Part shown: positions 25,698 through 31,307 of the stretch, one piece after another
Position numbering within the stretch: position 1 is the first letter of the stretch
How the letters are laid out: every line of letters starts with the position of its first letter
DNA from: an uncultured Eubacteriales bacterium
Lineage (GTDB): Bacteria; Bacillota; Clostridia; Oscillospirales; Oscillospiraceae
Length of the DNA stretch: 31,307 nucleotides
Direction of reading: 5' to 3'
Assembly (NCBI GenBank): GCA_900546415.1
Contig: URCY01000016.1
Location: 1-31,307 of the forward strand
The notes under the pieces: generated by a model
What the model saw: the letters and a program-made list of their open reading frames with translations, nothing else
Databases searched by the model: none
What the model was told of the DNA's origin: nothing
Made by a program: the position numbers and the translations under genes

Positions 25698-26417
25698 CTA
25701 CTGCTTCCGGTTCGCCTCGACGATCTCGGAAACGTCCGGGATCGCGAGCGGCTCTGCCAGCGGGAACTCGGCCTCGGTCAGATTTTCGTCGTACAGTTCT
25801 GCCGTTTGAAAGCCGAATTGCTGGAAGCCGGTCAAACCGCTCGTGACGACTGCACCGTCCTGCACGTCGATCACAAAATCGGTTTCGTTATTCCCGAACA
25901 ACGCAAAATTAATGCAATCTGTCGTGTCAACGCAAAACCAGACCCGGTAGCTCATATTCTTTCCGTAAATCGAGAGCTTGCAGGCGGTGCGGTCAAAAAC
26001 AACGCGTTCGATACCGCTGCCGCTGATCTGCGCATTGCCATCGGAGGTTGTGAAAGCAAGATCAATATCCTTTGCGTCACGGTTCACATACTCATAACGG
26101 TCGCATAGCGCAATGTCCAGCGAGAAGGCGGCGGGTTCGCCCGTCTCGAGTTTCAAATCGGATTGGGTGAACGTGCCGGAGCAGACACCGTCCTGAAGCG
26201 TCAATTCTTCGCCTTCCGAATCGGTAAAGACGCAATCGGTCAGGGTTGACGAAAGTGTTGCATAAGGATCAGCTGTGGGCGTTTCCGTGGGCGCAGTCGT
26301 CTGATCCTGATAAACCGCACCGGTCGAAACGGTTGCGTCTGTCGGCGCGGAGTCCCGGCTGCATGCGGTCAGAGCAAGCAGCAGCACGAGCACGATGAAG
26401 ATGGACATGCGTTTCAT
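25698..26417 (-). CDS. Lipoprotein of unknown function, paralogue of the upstream gene
   Basis: A 239-residue lipoprotein. The signal is MKRMSIFIVLVLLLALTAC, with lipidated Cys19 in LTAC, then a Thr/Pro-rich linker to about residue 52. The rest aligns with the upstream protein: a YEYVNRDAKDIDLAF segment, then SGSGIERVVFDR, YGKNMSYR, VDTTD, DGAVVTSGLTGFQQFGF and the ending EFPLAEPLAIP...IVEANRK. It has several Cys (such as FCVDTTDCINF) that the paralogue lacks. The ATG at 26417 follows AGGAGG. No known domain was recognised. It lies 41 bases behind its paralogue, in one operon. Confidence 0.75.
   Translation of the reverse strand: MKRMSIFIVLVLLLALTACSRDSAPTDATVSTGAVYQDQTTAPTETPTADPYATLSSTLTDCVFTDSEGEELTLQDGVCSGTFTQSDLKLETGEPAAFSLDIALCDRYEYVNRDAKDIDLAFTTSDGNAQISGSGIERVVFDRTACKLSIYGKNMSYRVWFCVDTTDCINFALFGNNETDFVIDVQDGAVVTSGLTGFQQFGFQTAELYDENLTEAEFPLAEPLAIPDVSEIVEANRKQ
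25708..25780 (-). repeat. 3' end repeat, copy 1 (in the lipoprotein gene)
   Basis: This 73-base segment is identical to 26487-26559 at 70 positions. It encodes the shared C-terminus from EAEF to VEANRK. The rest of the two genes is far more diverged at DNA level. Confidence 0.85.
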
Positions 26418-26458
26418 AAAACGGCCTCCTGTATGTTTTTCGCTCATAGAATTCACGA

Positions 26459-27271
26459 CTAGCCATAATGTTCGGCTTCCCATTTGCGGTTCGCCTCGAC
26501 GATCTCGGTAACGCTCGGGATCGCGAGCGGCTCTGCCAGCGGGAACTCGGCCTCGGTCATGGCGGCAGAGTCAACCGCCCCCAGAATATAAAAGCCCCAG
26601 CTCTGCGTGCCGGTCAGGCCGGTGGTCACGACTGCGCCGTTCTCAATGGCGACCGAGAAATCGCCGGAGGCCGTGCCGGACAGGCAGACCTCGACTCCGG
26701 TCGTGTTGTCCACGCCGAGGTAAATCCGATAGGTCATGTTTGTGCCGTACAGCTCCAAGAGCCGCGTGTCGCGGTGGAACACGACGCGCTCGATGCCCGA
26801 GCCGTCGACCGATGCACGACCGACCGGAGTGGAAAACATGATGGACGTTTCACGATTTACCGGATTTGTATATTCATACGTGTCGGCGATGGCAACGTCA
26901 ACATAAAAAAACAATTCTTCCATTCCGGAGTAATTCAAGGAAGCTTTATCAATGGTCCCACCGCTTACTTTAAGATCTTCAATTACCAGAGAATCCCCGG
27001 CAGAGCTGGAAAATGTCTGGTCATCCAATCGGGAATAGAAAATTGCCGTCTCACGATGTAAAATCGAATTTTGCGGATCTAAGGTATAGCTGATCCCGTA
27101 TGCCGCGCTCTGAACGACGGCCTTCGCCGTGGACGAGGGAAGCTCGGAGCGGAATTCGATACGCGTCGATTCCCGCGCGGCCGACGCGGAGAAGCAGAAC
27201 ACGGGCGCGATCAGGAAGACGGCGAGCAGTAGGCAGGCCGCGCGCCGCAGCAGCGAACGGGTTCGTTTCAT
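26459..27271 (-). CDS. Secreted protein of unknown function, paralogue of the downstream lipoprotein
   Basis: A 270-residue protein with a classic signal peptide (basic MKRTRSLLRR, hydrophobic core to about residue 27, cleavage near SASA-A at 31). It has no lipobox and no C-terminal anchor, so it is probably released. Residues ~120-265 share the motifs of the neighbouring lipoprotein: YEYTNPVNRETSIMF, SGSGIERVVFHR, YGTNMTYR, VDNTT, GAVVTTGLTG and the ending EFPLAEPLAIPSVTEIVEANRK. The N-terminal ~100 residues are its own. AGGAGG precedes the ATG at 27271. No family was recognised; the repeating short strands suggest a beta-rich fold. Confidence 0.75.
   Translation of the reverse strand: MKRTRSLLRRAACLLLAVFLIAPVFCFSASAARESTRIEFRSELPSSTAKAVVQSAAYGISYTLDPQNSILHRETAIFYSRLDDQTFSSSAGDSLVIEDLKVSGGTIDKASLNYSGMEELFFYVDVAIADTYEYTNPVNRETSIMFSTPVGRASVDGSGIERVVFHRDTRLLELYGTNMTYRIYLGVDNTTGVEVCLSGTASGDFSVAIENGAVVTTGLTGTQSWGFYILGAVDSAAMTEAEFPLAEPLAIPSVTEIVEANRKWEAEHYG
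26487..26559 (-). repeat. 3' end repeat, copy 2 (in the secreted protein gene)
   Basis: The direct-repeat partner of 25708-25780, with three mismatches in 73 bases, same orientation, 779 bases away. Confidence 0.85.
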
Positions 27272-27334
27272 GATCGTTCCTCCTATTTCTCATTGCTCGA
27301 ATGGCCGCAGAGAGGGTAATTCCTCCCTGCCTTG

Positions 27335-27362
27335 AGTATATCACAAACGCAACGTTTTGCAA
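27335..27362 (-). promoter_or_regulatory. Promoter of the exported paralogue operon
   Basis: On the minus strand TTGCAA (27357-27362) and TATACT (27335-27340) are 16 bases apart, with TGA just before the -10. It lies about 63 bases before the start. The rest of the gap 27272-27586 holds a hairpin and no supported gene. Confidence 0.7.
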
Positions 27363-27452
27363 CAGATTTCCAGATAAAAGTTTGTCAGAAATGAGAATTG
27401 TAGGATTCCACAAAAGAAGCGGAGCCGCGCGCAGGAAACCGCCCAAAAAATT

Positions 27453-27496
27453 GTATAAAACGACAAAGCCCCGGACGGCCATACGGCTGCCCGGGG
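27453..27496 (-). terminator. Probable terminator behind the lipid kinase gene
   Basis: The GC stem 27469-27474 with 27491-27496, plus an inner GCC/GGC pairing, is followed on the minus strand by CTTTGTCGTTTT. The stem is imperfect and lies 90 bases from the stop codon. Confidence 0.45.
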
Positions 27497-27586
27497 AGAA
27501 AATTGTCGGCTCTCGCGGCGAAAACCGGCCGCGCGGGGCGCGCTTTTGATGCGTTAACGCGCAGATCGGCCGCGCAAAGCCCGCCC

Positions 27587-28528
27587 TCAGCGCGCGGCGG
27601 AGACGGACTGGGCGACGGTGCTGCGGAAGCGCAGACCCTGCGGATAGAGGAAGCGGACGGCGTGGGGCACGACCTCGAACCGCGCGTCCCGCGCCATCAG
27701 CAGCTCGCCGTCGAGGTTGATCTCGCCGGGGGCGTCGCAGTGCACCGCGACGGTCCTGCAGCGGCGGTATTCCATCAGGTCGCGCAGCTCGGCGTGCCGC
27801 CCGGCCTTGTATTTGCCGATCACCTGCGCGACGGTCAGCCGCGAGACGGCCTTGACCATCAGCACGTCGAGCAGACCGTCGTCCGGCTCGGCCTCGGGCA
27901 GGGGATTGAAGCCGCCGCCGTACCAGCGGCCGTTGGCGATGCAGATCATGGCCAGCGAGCCTTCGTAGGTCTCGTCGTCCATCTCGACGCGATAGTGGCG
28001 GTTGATGCCCTTGATGAGGTTGACGCCGGTCGAGACGATGTAGGCGCCCGAGCCGCTCAGCAGCGGGAAGCGCTTGTATTTGCCGATGCTCGTGCCGATG
28101 CGGGCGTCGAAGCCCATCGAGCAGACGTTGAGCGCGTAGTGATCGCCCTGACAGCGGATCAGGTCGAATTGCGAGGCCTCGCCGTCGATCAGCCGGTTGA
28201 GATCGTGGAACGCGCCGGGGTCGGAGAACAGCTTGATGAAGTCGTTGCCCGAGCCGCAGGGGTAGTGCGTCACGGTCGCGTTGGGAAAGCCCTGCACGCC
28301 GTTGACGACCTCGTTGAGCGTGCCGTCGCCGCCGCAGGCATAGACGCGCACCGGCGCGCCGGATGCGGCCGCCGCGTGGGCAAGCCGTGCGCAGTCGCCG
28401 GGTGCGCGGGAGACGAGGATCTCATAGTCGAGACTGCGCCGGACGCAGGCCGCGCGGATCTTCTGCGTGACCTCGCCGGTGCTGTCGTGCTTCCCGGCGG
28501 CGGGGTTAATGATGAACAGATGCTTCAT
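27587..28528 (-). CDS. Diacylglycerol kinase-family lipid kinase (DagK/YegS type)
   Basis: A 313-residue cytoplasmic lipid kinase. The N-terminal MKHLFIINPAAGK and the ATP-site CGGDGTLNEVVNG (GGDGT at 66-70) are diagnostic, as is the PCGSGNDFIKLF segment and the C-terminal DGLLDVLMV and LDGELL motifs. Such enzymes phosphorylate diacylglycerol from lipoteichoic acid turnover or related lipids. AGGAG lies seven bases before the ATG. It begins 10 bases after the methyltransferase stop and shares its promoter. Confidence 0.93.
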   Translation of the reverse strand: MKHLFIINPAAGKHDSTGEVTQKIRAACVRRSLDYEILVSRAPGDCARLAHAAAASGAPVRVYACGGDGTLNEVVNGVQGFPNATVTHYPCGSGNDFIKLFSDPGAFHDLNRLIDGEASQFDLIRCQGDHYALNVCSMGFDARIGTSIGKYKRFPLLSGSGAYIVSTGVNLIKGINRHYRVEMDDETYEGSLAMICIANGRWYGGGFNPLPEAEPDDGLLDVLMVKAVSRLTVAQVIGKYKAGRHAELRDLMEYRRCRTVAVHCDAPGEINLDGELLMARDARFEVVPHAVRFLYPQGLRFRSTVAQSVSAAR

Positions 28529-28538
28529 AGAGAAACTC

Positions 28539-29651
28539 CTAGAAATACATATACACGTTGCATTGCAGGCGGCCGTTATAGAGCTTGCGCTTTTTGGTTG
28601 CCTGACGGCCGAAGAAATGCTCGAACTCCGGCTCGGACGAGAGAATGTACTTTTTCCAGCCGTCGGCGAATTTCAGATGGCGGCCGAAGGCGCGCATGAG
28701 CTGCTGCGCCTCGCGCTGCTCGAGCATCCGCTCGCCGTAGGGCGGGTTGCAGACGATCACGCCCTGATCGCAGGGCAGGCTCTGCTTGAGCGCGTCGGCC
28801 TCGTGGAAGTCGATGTAACCGGCGACGCCGGCCTTTTTGGCGTTGGAAATGGCAATGGCGATCGCGCCGGGGTCATTGTCCGTGCCGAGAATGCGGTAAT
28901 TGCCGCGGAACTCGCCGTCGCGCGCCTCCTGCCTGGCGTTTTTCCAGACCTCGGGCGGCACGCAGCCCCAGCGCTCCGCGCCGAAGGAGCGGTTCAGACC
29001 CGGCGCGCGGTTCAGCGCGGCGAAGGCGGCCTCAATGGCGATCGTGCCGCTGCCGCAGAAGGGGTCCCAGAAGAAGTCGCGGCCGCGATAGCGCGCCAGC
29101 GTGACCATGGCGGCGGCCATCGTCTCATGCAGCGGGGCGTCGTTGCCGACGGCGCGGTAGCCGCGCTTATGCAGGCTGACACCGGAGGTGTCGAGGAAGA
29201 CCTCGCAGACGTCCTTCATCAGCGAGAAGCGGAGCTGATAGGTCTCGCCGGTCTCCGGCAGCCAGCTCAGGCCGTATTTCGCGCCCAGACGGTCGACGGC
29301 GGCCTTTTTTGCAATGGCCTGACAGTCCGGAACGGAGTGGAGCTGGGAATCGAGGCTGTAGCCCTTGACCGGGAAGGCGCCCTCGCGCGGGACAAAGCGC
29401 TCGAGCGGGATGGCCTTGACGCCCTGATACAGCTCCTCGAATGTCCGGGCAGGGAAGCGCGCCAGCAGGATCATAACGCGTTCGCCCATGCGAAGCCGCA
29501 CGTTTGCGCGCGCCATGTCCGCAAAATCGCCGTCAAAAAAGACGCGGCGATCCTCCACGCGCACGTTTTGCAGGTTCATGCGGCGCAACTCGTCGCCGAC
29601 CAGCCCCTCCAGCCCGAACAGGCAGGGGACGGCAAAAGTAAAGTGTTCCAT
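28539..29651 (-). CDS. THUMP-domain 23S rRNA (guanine-N2)-methyltransferase, RlmL/YpsC type
   Basis: A 370-residue RNA methyltransferase. Residues ~45-160 form a THUMP RNA-binding domain. The SAM domain has motif I DPFCGSGTIAIEAA (196-209), an acidic GTDNDPGA motif, and catalytic NPPYGER (302-308), typical of N2-guanine methylation. Length equals the single-domain Firmicute YpsC proteins, not the fused RlmKL. The ATG at 29651 follows GGAG at seven bases and gives the conserved start FAVPCLFGLEGLVGDEL; longer frames upstream run through the promoter. Confidence 0.92.
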   Translation of the reverse strand: MEHFTFAVPCLFGLEGLVGDELRRMNLQNVRVEDRRVFFDGDFADMARANVRLRMGERVMILLARFPARTFEELYQGVKAIPLERFVPREGAFPVKGYSLDSQLHSVPDCQAIAKKAAVDRLGAKYGLSWLPETGETYQLRFSLMKDVCEVFLDTSGVSLHKRGYRAVGNDAPLHETMAAAMVTLARYRGRDFFWDPFCGSGTIAIEAAFAALNRAPGLNRSFGAERWGCVPPEVWKNARQEARDGEFRGNYRILGTDNDPGAIAIAISNAKKAGVAGYIDFHEADALKQSLPCDQGVIVCNPPYGERMLEQREAQQLMRAFGRHLKFADGWKKYILSSEPEFEHFFGRQATKKRKLYNGRLQCNVYMYF

Positions 29652-29685
29652 GAGTGATCTCCAATGCTTGAATTCGTTATCCTTT

Positions 29686-29714
29686 ATCATACCAGAGCCG
29701 CCGCTGCATTGCAA
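29686..29714 (-). promoter_or_regulatory. Promoter of the methyltransferase/lipid kinase operon
   Basis: On the minus strand TTGCAA (29709-29714) and TATGAT (29686-29691) are 17 bases apart, about 35 bases before the start. Confidence 0.8.
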
Positions 29715-29747
29715 CGGAAAGTTTTTCGTTTTCGACAAAAAAATACG

Positions 29748-29770
29748 AAAAAGCGCGGCGGAAGCCGCGC
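29748..29770 (-). terminator. Terminator behind the sensor kinase
   Basis: A perfect 7-bp stem GCGCGGC/GCCGCGC with a GGAA-type loop, followed on the minus strand by TTTTT and then a second T run. Confidence 0.8.
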
Positions 29771-29777
29771 AGGAATA

Positions 29778-29860
29778 GACAGCCAACGGCTGTCAGCGTG
29801 TCCAAAAAAGGACTTTTGACACGCTGGACGGTAGGTTTTGCGAAAAACCTACCGTTTTTT
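29778..29860. repeat. Cluster of three consecutive hairpins
   Basis: Three perfect inverted repeats follow one another: 29778-29784 with 29788-29794 (7 bp), 29794-29802 with 29818-29826 (9 bp), and 29828-29839 with 29844-29855 (12 bp, then six T on the plus strand). The last one is related to the hairpin behind pepD. Such density suggests an intergenic repeat element rather than simple termination. No protein is supported here. Confidence 0.7.
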
Positions 29861-29923
29861 GCGTCCTTGCAGGGAGCGAAGCAACATCGGGCCAAACCGG
29901 GCGGTGCGTTCCGTTCTGCGCCG

Positions 29924-31156
29924 TCAGCGCAGCTCCAGAACAAATTCCACCGAATGCTCCGTCGGGCAGTGCGCGCGGGCGCTGCCGTGATGCCCCTCCG
30001 CGATGCTCCGCGCCACGGACAGGCCGAGGCCGAAGCCGCCCGTCCCGGCGCTGCGCGAGGGGTCGGCGCGGTAGAACCGGTCGAACAGGCACTGCAATTT
30101 TTCCGGCGGGATCGGTGCGCAGTCGTTGCGGCAGGTGAGCACCAGCCCCTTTCTGCGCCGTTCCATGGAAAAATCGATCGGCGTGCCCTCCAAGGCGTAT
30201 TTCACGGCGTTGTCCAGCAGAATGGAGACGAGCTGCCGCACGGCGTATTCGTCGCCGGTGTAGGTCACGTCCGGCGCGATCGCAAGGCACAGCGTGTGGC
30301 CGCGCTCCTCGGCGAAGGCGCGGAACGATTCCGCCGTCTCGCCGACGGCCTCGCTGGCCGAAAACGGCGCGTGCCTGAGCGGCGAGGCGTCCTCGTCCAT
30401 GCGCGAGAGCGTGACCAGCGCGTTGACCAGCTCCTTGAGCTTTTCGGTCTGCTCGCGCGCCATGTCGATCCATTTCTGCTGCCCGACCTCCATCTCCAAA
30501 AGCTTGAGATCGGTCGTGATGACCGTGATCGGGGTCTTCAGCTCGTGTCCGGCGTCGGTGATGAATTGCTTCTGCTGCTCCGAGGCCCGCACGACCGGAT
30601 CGATCGCCCGCCGGGAGCAGAGCACCACGATGCCATAGACCAGCGCGACGCAGATTGCCGCCGACGCGAAGGTCAACACGGCTGTCATGCCGACCGTGCG
30701 CAGCTCCTTGCTGCAATCGAGGAAAATCGCCATCCAGCGGTTCTCGCCGGTGCGCTGAACCGTGAATTTATAGCCGCTGTAATAGCCCGTGCCCGCGCCG
30801 TGCCCGACCGCGCGCGTTAGAAAGCGCGCCGTGTCGTCCTCGGTGACGGCGGCAATGTGCTCGAGGTCTGCGCGGGTCAGCGTGCCGGAGTCGTCATAGC
30901 GCAGGACGAAATAGCGCGTGGAATAGGGCGTCTCGGGCGTGAAATGCTCCGGCGGCCGCTGCCCGTCGGGCTTGCCCTCCGGCGGCATGGCCGGGAGCGT
31001 GCCCTGATTATTTTGAATCGCCGTGAGCATCTCGTTCAGGTCGCGATTGGTCGAGATGAGGCTTGCCGCGTTCACGATCAGGCACAGCAGCAGGAGCACC
31101 GACGTCACCGCGAGCATCGCGATGCGGATAAAGCGCTTGCGCAGCTTCGGGATCAT
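29924..31156 (-). CDS. Two-component sensor histidine kinase
   Basis: A 410-residue membrane kinase. One membrane helix spans about 12-33 and a second about 155-180. Between them is a ~120-residue extracellular part with a Pro-rich stretch (MPPEGKPDGQRPPEHFTPETP). The H-box is AGHELKTP (His204), with N-box LDNAVKYA and G2 GFGLGLSVA. No HAMP domain is evident between the second helix and the H-box. The ATG at 31156 overlaps the stop of the regulator gene (ATGA) and follows GGAGGTG. The signal is unknown. Confidence 0.93.
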   Translation of the reverse strand: MIPKLRKRFIRIAMLAVTSVLLLLCLIVNAASLISTNRDLNEMLTAIQNNQGTLPAMPPEGKPDGQRPPEHFTPETPYSTRYFVLRYDDSGTLTRADLEHIAAVTEDDTARFLTRAVGHGAGTGYYSGYKFTVQRTGENRWMAIFLDCSKELRTVGMTAVLTFASAAICVALVYGIVVLCSRRAIDPVVRASEQQKQFITDAGHELKTPITVITTDLKLLEMEVGQQKWIDMAREQTEKLKELVNALVTLSRMDEDASPLRHAPFSASEAVGETAESFRAFAEERGHTLCLAIAPDVTYTGDEYAVRQLVSILLDNAVKYALEGTPIDFSMERRRKGLVLTCRNDCAPIPPEKLQCLFDRFYRADPSRSAGTGGFGLGLSVARSIAEGHHGSARAHCPTEHSVEFVLELR

Positions 31157-31307
31157 GGCCGCACCTCCAGCACATAGCCCATGCCCCGGTTGGCATAGAT
31201 CGAAACGCGCGAGCCGAGAGTTTTCAGCTTTTTGCGCAGGTTTGAGATGTGTACCCAGACGACGTTGATCTCCGCGTCGCTGTCCCAGCCCCAGACGCGC
31301 TCGAGAA
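31153..31307 (-). CDS. OmpR-family response regulator, C-terminal part (cut by the window edge)
   Basis: The last ~50 residues of a winged-helix regulator are visible: ERVWGWDSDAEINVVWVHIS, then NLRKKL, and the wing ending NRGMGYVLEVRP. The receiver domain lies beyond base 31307. It overlaps the kinase start by four bases and is its cognate regulator by position. Confidence 0.9.
   Translation of the reverse strand, partial: LERVWGWDSDAEINVVWVHISNLRKKLKTLGSRVSIYANRGMGYVLEVRP

Noticed and set aside
27051..27482. Minus-strand open frame of 143 codons upstream of the exported paralogues
   Set aside because: It covers the promoter of the secreted protein gene and overlaps that gene in another frame. 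No start signal or family resemblance.
29677..29943. Minus-strand open frame of 88 codons behind the sensor kinase
   Set aside because: It runs through four hairpins and the methyltransferase promoter and has no ribosome binding site. It is better explained as a structured intergenic repeat.

Overview
The window looks like chromosomal DNA of a GC-rich, spore-forming Firmicute of class Clostridia, most likely an Oscillospirales/Oscillospiraceae-type gut bacterium. The evidence is a SpoIIID and a SpoVT homologue, strong AGGAGG ribosome binding sites, TTGACA/TATAAT promoters embedded in GC-rich coding DNA, a Bce-type peptide-resistance module and no tRNA, rRNA, insertion sequence or CRISPR. The species cannot be named from the sequence alone.

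Layout. (1) 58-3801, minus strand: a phage packaging/head block in the order small terminase, large terminase, portal, head protease, with a probable nested scaffold start inside the protease. It begins directly behind the spoIIID terminator, with no integrase or att site visible. (2) 3826-5768: spoIIID and a divergent M20 dipeptidase (pepD) with back-to-back promoters. (3) 5825-6979: an isolated rplJ-rplL operon with an L10-type leader and attenuator. (4) 7024-8666: a two-gene operon of a TrpF-like barrel protein lacking key TrpF residues and a PfkB-family kinase. (5) 8806-12380: a heterodimeric ABC exporter. (6) 12426-13656: a divergent CDF metal exporter. (7) 13693-19781: secA, pgeF, a family-5 solute-binding lipoprotein and a stand-alone ABC ATPase, tightly packed. 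(8) 19759-20205: a convergent NUDIX hydrolase. (9) 20219-24788: response regulator, intramembrane-sensing kinase, ABC ATPase and FtsX-type permease, i.e. a BceRS-BceAB-like antimicrobial-peptide sensing and detoxification module, with a 12-bp inverted repeat just upstream of the ATPase -10 box. (10) 25043-25646: spoVT with its terminator. (11) 25698-27362: two tandem paralogous exported proteins of unknown function, one a lipoprotein. (12) 27587-29714: an RNA methyltransferase and a lipid kinase in one operon. (13) 29748-31307: a second two-component system, truncated by the window edge.

Most of the window is housekeeping or envelope biology. The least conventional parts are the TrpF-like/PfkB pair, the substrate-binding protein plus Q-loop-deficient ATPase with no permease, the exported paralogue pair with a near-identical 3' end, the phage head block abutting spoIIID, and two distant hairpins that differ only by compensatory base pairs.
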